NCBI RefSeq assembly: GCF_000739895.2
Contig: NZ_BBJS01000002.1
Location: 1 to 64,000, forward strand
Length of the DNA stretch: 64,000 bases
Reading direction: 5' to 3'
DNA from: Sphingomonas paucimobilis NBRC 13935
GTDB lineage: Bacteria; Pseudomonadota; Alphaproteobacteria; Sphingomonadales; Sphingomonadaceae
Under the pieces are notes generated by a model. It was not told where the DNA came from, did not search any database, and worked only from the letters and a program-made list of their open reading frames with translations. Positions 18,020-27,347 of this stretch are shown in pieces (within the stretch, counting starts at the first letter, position 1; every line of letters begins with the position of its first letter). The translations under genes were made by a program, and so were the position numbers.

Positions 18020-18682
18020 CTACCGGCAAAAGCGTGCGTTATCGTCTTCCAGATGCAGGTGGTTGCGGTGCGCGGCGTTATAGTCGGGGCTCAGCACCGT
18101 GCCGAAGCGGCGACAGGCCGAGGCGCGGATCACCGTCCAGAATTGGCGGATCTGCGGATCGGTCGAATACCAGTCGTTCAGCAGCGTGATTCGCCGCCCG
18201 TCCTTCAACACGAAGCCGCCGACATCGACCGCATTGGCCAGCGCATGGCCCGATCGCCGGTCGCCCATCCGCGTGCTGCCGACGATATTGCGACAGGCAT
18301 AGGTGCCCATGCCCTCGACCTTGACCAGCGGCGAACCCAGGATCTGCCAGGCGGCGGGCGCGACGGCGTTCCTGACCCATCCGGCAAAGGCGCGCGCATT
18401 GCCACAGCGCATGGCGGTCACGCCGGTCACGGGTACGCCGATATCGGTCAGTTGCACCGCGCCGTACAGGCCGCAGCCGGGGCCGAGTTCCTTATCGGGC
18501 AGGCGTCGGTAATCGACGCCCTCACGCCGCAAATCGGCCTCGCACTGCGCCGTTTCGCGTACCGGCGGACGATAGGGTTCGGCACGGGAGGCCTGTCGGG
18601 TCGGCCGGTCGGGACGGCCGCAAGCGGAGAGGAGCATAGCCCCCAGAATCGGAATGACGAGAAACAGGGGGACGCGAACCAT
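18020..18682 (-). CDS. extensin-like family lipoprotein
   Basis: 220-residue exported protein with a lipobox (AMLLSAC, Cys21), a Pro/Arg-rich linker and an Extensin_like_C domain. Conserved elements are CGLYGAVQL, MRCGNARAFAGWV, the SGHALANAVDVGGF segment that resembles the metal site of M15 peptidases (H and D), and NHLHLED near the C-terminus. The domain is widespread in alphaproteobacteria with no established biochemical role; the H-x-D / H-x-H arrangement suggests a metal-dependent peptidoglycan or peptide hydrolase, which is inference. Confidence 0.82.
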   Translation of the reverse strand: MVRVPLFLVIPILGAMLLSACGRPDRPTRQASRAEPYRPPVRETAQCEADLRREGVDYRRLPDKELGPGCGLYGAVQLTDIGVPVTGVTAMRCGNARAFAGWVRNAVAPAAWQILGSPLVKVEGMGTYACRNIVGSTRMGDRRSGHALANAVDVGGFVLKDGRRITLLNDWYSTDPQIRQFWTVIRASACRRFGTVLSPDYNAAHRNHLHLEDDNARFCR

Positions 18683-18724
18683 ATGCCCCCTTGTTCCCCG
18701 CCGCTTCGCTTTTGTCAGCCCCGA

Positions 18725-18946
18725 TCAGCCATGCGGAGGCGTGTCTGCGACATGCTCCAATATGTCGCCCGGCTGGCAGTCGAGCACGGTGCAGATCGCA
18801 TCCAGCGTGGTGAAGCGGATCGCCCGCGCCTTGCCGGTCTTCAGGATCGACAGATTGGCGAGCGTCAGGTCGACCCGCTCGGCCAACTCGGTCAGCGACA
18901 TGCGCCGGTCGAGCAGCAGCCGGTCGAGATTGATGCGGATCGCCAT
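18725..18946 (-). CDS. small HTH (XRE-type) transcriptional regulator
   Basis: 73-residue protein that is almost entirely one Cro/C1-type helix-turn-helix: INLDRLLLDRRMSLTELAER, then VDLTLANLSILKTGKARA and the recognition/scaffold end FTTLDAICTVLDCQPGDILE. Such YozG-like small regulators are frequently encoded just after a DUF2975 membrane protein, as here: its ATG overlaps the preceding TGA by one base (TGATG). It probably regulates this small operon through the AT-rich dyads at 19479-19520. Confidence 0.88.
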   Translation of the reverse strand: MAIRINLDRLLLDRRMSLTELAERVDLTLANLSILKTGKARAIRFTTLDAICTVLDCQPGDILEHVADTPPHG

Positions 18947-19452
18947 CAGATCGTGCCCTCGGCATCCTCGCGCAGGCGAACGCCCTCGCGAAAGATCTGC
19001 GCCAGCACCAGCGTCAGCAGGATCGCGAACACACCGTCCACGCCCATCGGCTTGACCATGCCCTGCGACTCGAAGGGCAGGATAGGGGGCAGGATGATTT
19101 GCAGCAGATAGGCGACCGCGATGGTCCCCGCGATCCAGTTGAGCCGCTTGACGTTGGCGAGGGTAAAGGGCGCGCCCGCCGCCGTGCTGCGCAACATCTG
19201 GATCAGCGGCAGCAGCGCGGCCCAGGCAAGGCCCAGGACCATCAGCATGACCGCCAGCGCGGCGGCGACCACGGTGGGGGTCTTGGCGTCGATCGCCTGC
19301 ACATTGACATGCACTGCCCCCAGCGCCCCCGGCGAGATCGCATCCACGATCAGCACGCCGACCGACGCCAGGATGATGGCCGTGACGAACGCCAGAATGG
19401 CGAGCAGCGCGGCGTACAGCAACGTGCTGATATGGCTGGCAAAGCGTGTCAT
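18946..19452 (-). CDS. DUF2975 family membrane protein
   Basis: 168-residue inner-membrane protein with four predicted spans: about 10-36 (TLLYAALLAILAFVTAIILA), 62-85 (VVAALAVMLMVLGLAWAALL), 108-126 (NWIAGTIAVAYLLQIILPP) and 138-158 (GVFAILLTLVLAQIF). The end FREGVRLREDAEGTI is typical of DUF2975. ATG 19452 is preferred over 19470 because AGGA lies five bases upstream of it. Coupled to the small HTH gene. Function is unknown; the pairing suggests a membrane component sensed or controlled by the regulator. Confidence 0.85.
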   Translation of the reverse strand: MTRFASHISTLLYAALLAILAFVTAIILASVGVLIVDAISPGALGAVHVNVQAIDAKTPTVVAAALAVMLMVLGLAWAALLPLIQMLRSTAAGAPFTLANVKRLNWIAGTIAVAYLLQIILPPILPFESQGMVKPMGVDGVFAILLTLVLAQIFREGVRLREDAEGTI

Positions 19453-19478
19453 GACTTCCTGTCCTCCCATTCCGAATC

Positions 19479-19520
19479 AATATCGATATTCAATAATGAG
19501 ATATTGATTATCGATCAATA
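19479..19520 (-). promoter_or_regulatory. AT-rich dyads upstream of the DUF2975/HTH pair
   Basis: A perfect 12-base palindrome AATATCGATATT (19479-19490) and an inverted repeat TATTGAT-TATCG-ATCAATA (19502-19520) lie 27-68 bases upstream of the ATG. Further ATATTG / ATCGATA echoes run to about 19540. The stretch is strikingly AT-rich against its surroundings, as expected for a promoter-operator. Probable binding site of the co-encoded HTH protein (inference). Confidence 0.6.
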
Positions 19521-19714
19521 AAGATATTGAAAAACGATATGGAGGAACACTGAAACCAAAGGGGTGGGATGATCGGCGTCCTGGGCGTTCCGATCGTGCG
19601 GTAAGCCATGGAGCAACCGAACTTTGTAAAACCTCCACGCGCCGGCGCTTGGAGAATGCAAAATTGCGCCATGGCGATTGTAGTTGTCATCTTCGATCGG
19701 CATCGCTAGGGCCG

Positions 19715-19769
19715 TCGACGGGCCACGCGGTCCCAACGCCGCGCGTGCTCTCTGTGAGGAGAGTCTTAA
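19715..19769 (+). promoter_or_regulatory. serC leader RNA, two hairpins with buried Shine-Dalgarno
   Basis: Directly before the serC ATG there are two short stems: CACGCGG (19724-19730) with CCGCGCGTG (19739-19747, two-base bulge), and CTCTC (19748-19752) with GAGAG (19759-19763). The second stem contains part of the AGGAG ribosome-binding site (19757-19761). This arrangement and position agree with the serC RNA motif described in alphaproteobacteria, thought to control translation. The remainder of the 317-base spacer (19453-19714) holds the DUF2975 promoter region and nothing else I can identify. Confidence 0.6.
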
Positions 19770-20927
19770 ATGACTGATACGATTGCCGCCGACGCCACTC
19801 TTGCGCCTGCGAAGCCCGCCACGAAACCGGCGCGCCCCTATTTCTCCAGCGGTCCCTGCGCCAAGCCTCCCGGTTGGGACGCGGCCAAGCTCGCGACGGA
19901 CAGCCTCGGCCGTTCGCATCGCTCGAAGCTGGGCAAGCAGCGGCTGCAATATTGCATCGACCTGATGCGCGAGTTGCTCAAGCTCCCCGACACCCACCGC
20001 ATCGGCATCGTCCCCGGCTCCGACACCGGCGCGTTCGAAATGGCGATGTGGACCATGCTGGGCGCGCGCCCCGTCACCACGCTTGCCTGGGAAAGCTTCG
20101 GCGAGGGCTGGGTGACCGACGCGGTCAAGCAGCTGAAACTCGACCCCACTGTCCTACGCGCCGATTACGGCCAGATCGCGGACCTGAACGCGGTCGACTG
20201 GTCGAACGACGTCCTATTCACCTGGAACGGCACCACCAGCGGCGTGCGCGTGCCGAATGGCGACTGGATCGCCGACGACCGCGAGGGCCTGTCCTTCGCC
20301 GACGCGACCAGCGCGGTGTTCGCCTATGACCTGCCCTGGGACAAGATCGATGTCGCAACCTTCTCGTGGCAGAAGGTGCTGGGCGGCGAGGGCGCGCACG
20401 GCGTCCTGATCCTCGGCCCGCGCGCGGTCGAGCGTCTCGAAACCTACACTCCTGCCTGGCCGCTGCCCAAGGTGTTCCGCCTGGTGTCGAAGGGCAAGCT
20501 GGCCGAGGGCGTCTTCAAGGGCGAGACGATCAACACGCCCTCGATGCTGGCCGTCGAGGACGCGATCTTCGCACTCGAATGGGGCAAGGGTCTTGGCGGC
20601 GCGGAGGCGCTGGTCAAGCGTTCGGACGCCAATGCGGCGGCGCTGAACCGAATCGTCGAGGAGCGCGACTGGCTCGGCCATCTCGCCGCCGATCCGGCGA
20701 TCCGTTCGACCACCAGCGTCTGCCTGACGGTCGAGGGTGCGGACGAGGCGGTCATCAAGAAGATGGCCTCGCTGCTCGAAGCCGAAGGCGCGGCCTATGA
20801 CGTGGCGGGCTACCGCGACGCGCCCGCAGGCCTGCGCATCTGGTGCGGCGCCACGGTCGAGACCGCCGATATCGAGGCGCTTGGCCCCTGGCTCGACTGG
20901 GCCTACGCCACCGCCAAGGCGGCCTGA
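19770..20927 (+). CDS. serC: phosphoserine aminotransferase, alphaproteobacterial type
   Basis: PLP enzyme of serine and pyridoxal synthesis converting 3-phosphohydroxypyruvate to phosphoserine with glutamate. The 385-residue protein begins, after an Ala/Thr-rich lead, with RPYFSSGPCAKPPGW. PGSDTGAFEMAMW and TWNGTTSGVRVPNG are present, and the PLP Lys is K202 in SWQKVLGGEGAHG. The sequence belongs to the SerC branch found in alphaproteobacteria and archaea (TIGR01365 type) rather than the E. coli branch. It is followed by serA, 85 bases downstream, forming the serine pathway unit; translation is probably set by the leader hairpins. Confidence 0.96.
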   Translation: MTDTIAADATLAPAKPATKPARPYFSSGPCAKPPGWDAAKLATDSLGRSHRSKLGKQRLQYCIDLMRELLKLPDTHRIGIVPGSDTGAFEMAMWTMLGARPVTTLAWESFGEGWVTDAVKQLKLDPTVLRADYGQIADLNAVDWSNDVLFTWNGTTSGVRVPNGDWIADDREGLSFADATSAVFAYDLPWDKIDVATFSWQKVLGGEGAHGVLILGPRAVERLETYTPAWPLPKVFRLVSKGKLAEGVFKGETINTPSMLAVEDAIFALEWGKGLGGAEALVKRSDANAAALNRIVEERDWLGHLAADPAIRSTTSVCLTVEGADEAVIKKMASLLEAEGAAYDVAGYRDAPAGLRIWCGATVETADIEALGPWLDWAYATAKAA

Positions 20928-20943
20928 TCCTTTCCCGAATGAC

Positions 20944-20999
20944 CCCCGGTCAGCGGGCCGGGGAGCTTTCCCATTCCATAACCCCGGCCGTGCCGGGGT
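20944..20999 (+). repeat. two hairpins between serC and serA, one resembling family B
   Basis: CCCCGG (20944-20949) pairs with CCGGGG (20958-20963), and ACCCCGGC (20981-20988) pairs perfectly with GCCGGGGT (20992-20999). The second has the same arms as the family-B terminal palindrome with a CGT loop, and ends 13 bases before the serA ATG. It may be a repeat relic or may tune serA expression. Confidence 0.5.
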
Positions 21000-21012
21000 G
21001 ACGAGGTAAACC

Positions 21013-22590
21013 ATGCCTAAAGTTCTCATCAGCGACAAAATGGACCCCAAGGCCGCCCAGATCTTCCGCGAGCGCGGGGTCGAGGTCGACGAAATCACCG
21101 GCAAGACGCCCGAAGAGCTGAAGGCGATCATCGGCGAATATGACGGCCTTGCGATCCGCAGCTCGACCAAGGTCACCAAGGACATCCTGGAGCACGCGAC
21201 CAATTTGAAGGTCGTCGGCCGCGCCGGGATCGGTGTCGACAATGTCGACATCCCCGCCGCCAGCGCCAAGGGCGTGGTGGTGATGAACACGCCCTTCGGC
21301 AACTCGATCACCACCGCCGAACACGCCATCGCGCTGATGTTCGCGCTCGCCCGCCAGCTGCCCGAGGCCGATGCCTCGACCCAGGCGGGCAAGTGGGAGA
21401 AGAACCGCTTCATGGGTGTGGAACTCACGTCCAAGACGCTGGGCCTGATCGGCGCGGGCAATATCGGCTCGATCGTCGCCGACCGGGCGCTGGGCCTGCG
21501 AATGAAGGTCATCGCCTTCGATCCGTTCCTGACGCCTGAGCGCGCGCTGGAGATGGGCGTCGAGAAGGTGACGCTGGACGAATTGCTGGCGCGCGCCGAC
21601 TTCATCACGCTGCACACCCCGCTGACCGACCAGACCCGCAATATCCTGTCGGCGGAGAATCTCGCCAAGACCAAGAAGGGCGTGCGCATCATCAACTGCG
21701 CGCGTGGCGGCCTGATCGACGAGGACGCGCTGAAGGCCGGACTCGACTCGGGCCATATCGGCGGCGCGGCGCTCGACGTGTTCAAGGTCGAACCGGCCAA
21801 GGAAAGCCCGCTGTTCGGCACGCCCAACTTCATCTCGACGCCGCACCTCGGCGCGTCGACCACCGAAGCGCAGGTCAATGTCGCGATCCAGGTCGCCGAA
21901 CAGCTGGCGGATTTCCTGGTCTCGGGCGGTGTTACCAACGCGCTCAACATGCCGAGCCTGACCGCTGAGGAAGCTCCCAAGCTCAAGCCCTATATGGCAC
22001 TGGCGGAAAAACTGGGTTCGCTGGTCGGCCAGCTGGCACACGGCGCGGTCACGGGTATCGCGATCGAAGCGGAGGGTGCGGCCGCCGCGCTCAACCTGAA
22101 GCCGATCACGGGCGCCGTGCTGGCGGGCTTCATGCGCGTTCATTCGGACACGGTGAACATGGTCAACGCGCCCTTCCTCGCCAAGGAGCGCGGGCTCGAC
22201 GTGCGCGAAGTGCGCCATGACCGCGAGGGCGATTACCACACGCTCGTCCGCGTGACGGTGACGACGGCGGACGGCGAGCGCTCGGTCGCGGGCACGCTGT
22301 TCGGCGATCAGGCGCCGCGTCTGGTCGAGCTGTTCGGCATCAAGGTCGAGGCCGATCTAGCCGGGCCGATGCTGTACGTGGTCAACGAGGACGCCCCCGG
22401 CTTCATCGGTCGCCTGGGCACCACGCTGGGCGAGGCGGGGGTCAATATCGGCACCTTCCACCTCGGCCGCCGCTCGGCGGGCGGCGAAGCGGTGCTGCTG
22501 CTCTCGGTCGACGAGGCGGTGGATGCGGAACTGCTGGCCAAGGTCAAGTCGCTGCCGGGCGTGAAGACCGCCATGGGCCTGGTCTTTTAA
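21013..22590 (+). CDS. serA: D-3-phosphoglycerate dehydrogenase
   Basis: First enzyme of serine synthesis, oxidising 3-phosphoglycerate with NAD. The 525-residue protein is the long type: substrate domain start KVLISDKMDPKAAQIFRERG, Rossmann loop GLIGAGNIGSIVADRA, the catalytic Arg in INCARGGLIDE, the Glu in VEPAKESPLF and the His in TPHLGAST. These are followed by an intervening domain (about 320-450) and a C-terminal ACT domain (LYVVNEDAPGFIGRLGTTLG) that normally gives serine feedback. Lies directly after serC, with a strong hairpin behind the stop. Confidence 0.97.
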   Translation: MPKVLISDKMDPKAAQIFRERGVEVDEITGKTPEELKAIIGEYDGLAIRSSTKVTKDILEHATNLKVVGRAGIGVDNVDIPAASAKGVVVMNTPFGNSITTAEHAIALMFALARQLPEADASTQAGKWEKNRFMGVELTSKTLGLIGAGNIGSIVADRALGLRMKVIAFDPFLTPERALEMGVEKVTLDELLARADFITLHTPLTDQTRNILSAENLAKTKKGVRIINCARGGLIDEDALKAGLDSGHIGGAALDVFKVEPAKESPLFGTPNFISTPHLGASTTEAQVNVAIQVAEQLADFLVSGGVTNALNMPSLTAEEAPKLKPYMALAEKLGSLVGQLAHGAVTGIAIEAEGAAAALNLKPITGAVLAGFMRVHSDTVNMVNAPFLAKERGLDVREVRHDREGDYHTLVRVTVTTADGERSVAGTLFGDQAPRLVELFGIKVEADLAGPMLYVVNEDAPGFIGRLGTTLGEAGVNIGTFHLGRRSAGGEAVLLLSVDEAVDAELLAKVKSLPGVKTAMGLVF

Positions 22591-22597
22591 GATCGTA

Positions 22598-22629
22598 GGC
22601 GCTGCTCCTCTTGTCAGAGGAGCAGCGCC
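22598..22629 (+). terminator. strong hairpin after serA
   Basis: Perfect 14-base stem GGCGCTGCTCCTCT, loop TGTC, AGAGGAGCAGCGCC. It starts eight bases after the serA stop. The downstream bases (GTCTTCTACG) are only weakly T-rich. It sits between convergent serA and the lipoprotein gene. Confidence 0.75.
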
Positions 22630-22655
22630 GTCTTCTACGTTAAGCCAAATGACCC

Positions 22656-23138
22656 TTAACTTTGACAGTCGTCGGCAAGAAGTCCCATGCTGCCATCGAC
22701 TCGTCGGGAATCGTCTCCATCCGGCATCGTCATTATATGTGTTGCCCGATCATCGGTGATGGGAATGGACACTTTTCCCTGTTCCGTCCTCGCTGCAAAA
22801 TTGCCGACTTTACTCCAGTTGACGGTAATGGACGTCATGGGTGTCACAAAGCGCGTATGGCATCGATCGACCATCTGAACGTCCGAGATCATCGCGCCGT
22901 CAATTTGGCCTGTGCCCGCCAATTCGGATTTCAAGGACTGGTGGATTGTGGCGTGGTCAGCACCCGGTAAGGGGTTCTGCGGCGCTTGTTCGGCCACGGC
23001 GGACGGGGCCTGAGGCATTGCAGCATTGGCCATAGCCTTTTCCGTCACATTCGAAGCGTCCGGGCCAGCCGATGTCGGCGCGCTGCAGCCGATCGTCGAA
23101 AACAAAGCCATGATGGCGACGCTGAAATGGCGGGTCAT
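22656..23138 (-). CDS. small lipoprotein of unknown function, partner of the lysozyme-like gene
   Basis: 160 residues. Signal peptide with lipobox (MALFSTIGC, Cys18), then an Ala/Pro/Glu linker to about residue 60 and a compact soluble domain (HATIHQSLKSELAGTGQIDG through LLADDCQS) with cysteines at RCHTRF and DDCQS that could form a disulfide. I recognise no family. The ATG overlaps the TGA of the lysozyme-like gene (ATGA), so the two are made together. A small envelope-anchored protein coupled to a wall hydrolase fits an inhibitor or immunity role; that is inference from context. Composition is less GC-rich than serA next to it. Confidence 0.75.
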   Translation of the reverse strand: MTRHFSVAIMALFSTIGCSAPTSAGPDASNVTEKAMANAAMPQAPSAVAEQAPQNPLPGADHATIHQSLKSELAGTGQIDGAMISDVQMVDRCHTRFVTPMTSITVNWSKVGNFAARTEQGKVSIPITDDRATHIMTMPDGDDSRRVDGSMGLLADDCQS

Positions 23139-23941
23139 TGGTAAATTCCATAGAGAAACAGCCGTGCTTCGTGTTGGCGACGCCGAACCAGGCTAGCCAC
23201 GATTTTCGGACCCGATCTTACATGGCGAGCAATCTCCGCCATTGCTTCTCGTGGAAGATGCTGGTTCACGAGTTGGGTCGTTTTGCGCCATCCGCTGCCT
23301 GGATTATAAGCGTAGGAAACCAGCGCATCAAATTCGTATTGATAGAGGGGAATGCGAATGCGGCTTTTGACCATCGCTTCATAGTGAGGAAGGATTTGGT
23401 CCAGTAGCGCGGCTTCCTGGCGAAGGTCGATCCGCACGAGATTTTTATTCTCGTTTACGAAGTCACGCGCGCTATGCCCTTTCAAACCGGCAGCGCGCGC
23501 CACGGAACTGGCAACGGGGCGCGGAATACCGATGCCCAATAGGTCGCGTATCACGAAATCGGGCTGACGAGCGCCCATGTCATATCCCGGTCCCAGCGTC
23601 ACCCCGCTAACGCCGCCTGGCCAGTGAAGGCGATCCGAAACGCCCCTCATTGCCTCATGGGCTATGATGAATCTACGGCCGCTTCGCGATGTCCGAAGGC
23701 TGGCTACAGCTATTGCAGCCTCGCGTGGCGTCACCTTGTTCTGACCTGCGTCCAGAGCCGCCAGCGTTTTCGGACCTGCTATGCCATCGTCAGGAAAAAC
23801 GGATAGTCGCCTTTGGGCTAATCGGACCGCACGCTCCGTCAATGGCCCAAAGATGCCATCAATAGGGAGCCTCGGTTCGAAATCCTTCAGCCGTCGTTGA
23901 AGGCGTTCAACATCTGGCCCCGTACTTTTCAGTCTCAGCAT
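23135..23941 (-). CDS. peptidoglycan-binding lysozyme-like (GH24/pesticin-type) muramidase
   Basis: 268 residues. The N-terminus (1-68) is a PG_binding_1 repeat (LKSTGPDVERLQRRL, PIDGIFGPLTERAVR, DGIAGPKTLAAL). The remainder resembles T4-lysozyme-fold muramidases: a Glu in IAHEAMRG as candidate catalytic acid, GVTLGPGYDMG (like the TxGxG / GYDLG strand of GH24 and pesticin), and QYEFDALVSYAYNPGSGW, the characteristic lysozyme helix. No signal peptide is seen, so export would need a phage-like or secretion-system route. It is translationally coupled to a lipoprotein. GC is clearly low for this genome (29 of 60 in 23341-23400 by hand count), pointing to acquisition. The family assignment is by motif only. 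Confidence 0.75.
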   Translation of the reverse strand: MLRLKSTGPDVERLQRRLKDFEPRLPIDGIFGPLTERAVRLAQRRLSVFPDDGIAGPKTLAALDAGQNKVTPREAAIAVASLRTSRSGRRFIIAHEAMRGVSDRLHWPGGVSGVTLGPGYDMGARQPDFVIRDLLGIGIPRPVASSVARAAGLKGHSARDFVNENKNLVRIDLRQEAALLDQILPHYEAMVKSRIRIPLYQYEFDALVSYAYNPGSGWRKTTQLVNQHLPREAMAEIARHVRSGPKIVASLVRRRQHEARLFLYGIYQ

Positions 23942-24219
23942 TTTCCAGCTCCGACTTGACTATCATTCATAAGTCGTTCGCTGGGCGGCTGCAAGCCAGC
24001 GCAAACGTCTTGCCAAGCAAGAACATCCAACGGCGGCGCGGCTGTGCTGTCAGCTTTGCGTCCTCGTTCGTCCGCTCCATCCGGCGGATGGTTGACGCCG
24101 CTGTCCTTAGTGACCAATCACGAAGCCATCCGTCGCAGGCCGACGATCGAACGACAGGGTATTTCGCGCGTGATACGTTTCTCCACCTCTGACCGTGAAT
24201 GCTACGAGGACAAGACCCG
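23942..24219. other. divergent spacer between lysozyme-like gene and hisZ
   Basis: 278 bases with no gene I can support; one short open frame (23956-24192) has no ribosome-binding site or protein-like composition. It must contain the two outward promoters. Composition is intermediate between the low-GC island and hisZ. Confidence 0.5.
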
Positions 24220-25326
24220 ATGACCGCGCTCCTTCCCGAAGGCTATCACGACCGTCTTCCCCCCTATGCCGATGCCGCCGCGTCGGTCGAGGCGCGGGTG
24301 CTGGAGGCGGCGCGGCTGCACGGCTATGAGCGCGCCGATCCGCCGTCGATCGAGTTCGCCGAGGCGCTGGGGTCGCGGTTGAAGGCGGGGGGGCTGCATG
24401 ATGCGGTGCGCTTCGTCGATCCGGTGTCGCAGCGTACGCTGGCCATCCGGCCCGATCTGACCGCGCAGGTGGCGCGGATCGCGGCGACGCGGATGGGGCA
24501 TCATCCGCGCCCGGTGCGGCTGTCCTATGCGGGCACAGTCGTGCGTCTGCGCGGCTCCGAACTGGCGCCTGCGCGCGAGTGGCGGCAGATCGGGGCGGAG
24601 CTGATCGGGCTCGACTCGACGGCGGCGGCGACCGAAGTGGTGCGCGTCGCGGTCGAGGCGCTGATCGCCGCTGGTACGACCGGTATTTCGATCGACTTCA
24701 CGCTCCCCGATCTGGTCGACCTGCTGGCGGCCGGCCCTCTGCCGGTGGCGGCGGATCAGGTGGCGGCCTTGCGCGACAGGCTGGATGCCAAGGATGCGGG
24801 CGGGGTGGCGGCGATCGCGCCGGACTATCTGCCGCTGGTCGAGGCCGCCGGACCGTTCGGCACCGCCATCGAGCGGCTGCGTGCCTTTGATACCCAGGGC
24901 GTGCTTGCCAGCCGTCTCGACGCGCTGGAGGCGATTGCGGCGGCGTTGGGGGAGGGCGTGTCCCTCACCCTCGACCCGACGGAGCGGCATGGCTTCGAGT
25001 TCCAGAGCTGGCTGGGTTTCTCGCTGTTCGTCGCTGGCCCGCCGCGCGAGGTCGGGCGTGGCGGCACCTACACCATTTTCCATGAGGATGGTGCCGAGGA
25101 GAAGGCCACCGGCTTCTCGCTCTACGCCGACGCGATCGTTGCGACGGCGCCGCCTACCGAACGGCGGCGACTGTTCCTGCCCTTCGGCACCGAGCCCGCG
25201 ACAGGCGCATCGCTCCGGGCGGAGGGCTGGGTGACGGTGCAGGCGCTGGAGGACGGCGACACGCCCGAGGCGCAGCTCTGCACTCATATCCTGAAGGATG
25301 GTCAGCCGACCGCCATCGTCGGTTGA
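24220..25326 (+). CDS. hisZ: ATP phosphoribosyltransferase regulatory subunit HisZ
   Basis: 368-residue paralogue of histidyl-tRNA synthetase that lacks aminoacylation and forms the first enzyme of histidine synthesis with short-form HisG. The class II core is recognisable: [55 protein letters not shown] (motif 2 region), [20 protein letters not shown], and the late [11 protein letters not shown]. It is short of the anticodon-binding domain of HisRS. ATG 24220 has AGGA at nine bases; ATG 24199 is upstream without one. hisG is not in the window. purA follows after 112 bases. Confidence 0.88.
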   Translation: MTALLPEGYHDRLPPYADAAASVEARVLEAARLHGYERADPPSIEFAEALGSRLKAGGLHDAVRFVDPVSQRTLAIRPDLTAQVARIAATRMGHHPRPVRLSYAGTVVRLRGSELAPAREWRQIGAELIGLDSTAAATEVVRVAVEALIAAGTTGISIDFTLPDLVDLLAAGPLPVAADQVAALRDRLDAKDAGGVAAIAPDYLPLVEAAGPFGTAIERLRAFDTQGVLASRLDALEAIAAALGEGVSLTLDPTERHGFEFQSWLGFSLFVAGPPREVGRGGTYTIFHEDGAEEKATGFSLYADAIVATAPPTERRRLFLPFGTEPATGASLRAEGWVTVQALEDGDTPEAQLCTHILKDGQPTAIVG

Positions 25327-25438
25327 CATACGGGGCCGCGTCCCGCTAGGCGCGCCCCGCACATCATTGGAAACCCCCATCCGCCGAGTCCTGTCGAAGG
25401 GCGCATGGGGTCCGTCCGGCAGGCGGAGATTGGCATCC

Positions 25439-26728
<1,290 letters not shown>

Positions 26729-26735
26729 TTGGGGA

Positions 26736-26763
26736 GGCCCCGGCGGCAGTCGGGGCCTTTTTT
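26736..26763 (+). terminator. rho-independent terminator of purA
   Basis: GGCCCCG (26736-26742), eight-base loop, CGGGGCC (26751-26757), then six T (26758-26763), starting eight bases past the purA stop. Confidence 0.9.
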
Positions 26764-26798
26764 GTTGGCAGGTTTCCACGCTTCCACCTGGCCGTCAC

Positions 26799-26833
26799 AA
26801 AAAGGCCCGGCCGCTTTCGCGACCGGGCCTTTT
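26799..26833 (-). terminator. rho-independent terminator, usable from both sides
   Basis: Minus strand: GGCCCGG-T-CGC, loop GAAA, GCG-G-CCGGGCC, followed by TTTTT; an A-run precedes it, so it also terminates rightward transcription. It lies 27 bases past the stop of the exported Thr/Ser-rich protein. Confidence 0.88.
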
Positions 26834-26859
26834 CCGTAGTGACGCTTATCCAAGAAGGA

Positions 26860-27285
26860 TCAGCGCATGCCGCCGCTGCTGCCCGGGGGCGTGGTGGTGC
26901 CGCCCGTGGTGCCGCTACCCATCGACCCACTGGTCGTGGGATCGCTGCCCAGCGAGCCGCTACCCGTCGTCGTCGAGGAGCCGGTGGAATCCGGCAGCGT
27001 CGACGGCGTGTTTACCGTGCTGTCGGGCGTGGTCGTCCGGCTGCGGCTTTTGCTGCGCGTCGTCGAGCGGGTGGTGGTGCTCGGCGTCGTCGTCATCGTG
27101 TCCGGCTGGCCCATGGTGGTCTGGCCGGGCATCGTGGTTTGGCCCGGCATCTGCCCAGGCATTGTCTGACCCGTCGTGGTGCCGGTCTGTCCAGACATCC
27201 CACCCGTCGCGCTACCCGATACCTGCGCAAAACCAGCGGCGGGGATCAAAAGGGCACCGGCGGCGATCACATGCATATAACGCAT
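26860..27285 (-). CDS. exported low-complexity Thr/Ser/Gly-rich protein
   Basis: 141 residues. A signal peptide (HVIAAGALLIPAAGFA, cleavage near residue 20) is followed by a mature part that is almost entirely Thr, Ser, Gly, Pro, Met and Gln, with degenerate repeats such as MPGQ / TTMPGQ in the first third and TTTRSTTRSKSRS in the middle (the only charged stretch). No folded domain is visible and I recognise no family. It is flanked by its own terminator and, upstream, by the end of aroC. Such proteins are probably disordered envelope or surface components, which is inference. Hand reading shows consistent GC-rich codon use, so it is not a shadow frame. Confidence 0.72.
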   Translation of the reverse strand: MRYMHVIAAGALLIPAAGFAQVSGSATGGMSGQTGTTTGQTMPGQMPGQTTMPGQTTMGQPDTMTTTPSTTTRSTTRSKSRSRTTTPDSTVNTPSTLPDSTGSSTTTGSGSLGSDPTTSGSMGSGTTGGTTTPPGSSGGMR

Positions 27286-27347
27286 TGATTCTCTCCTGCT
27301 TTGTTCTCGTCGTCATCAACGAGGCAGGATGGTGCACGTTCCTCTAT

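Noticed and set aside
23956..24192. 78-codon open frame between the lysozyme-like gene and hisZ
   Set aside because: No ribosome-binding site, composition not protein-like, and the position is a divergent promoter region.
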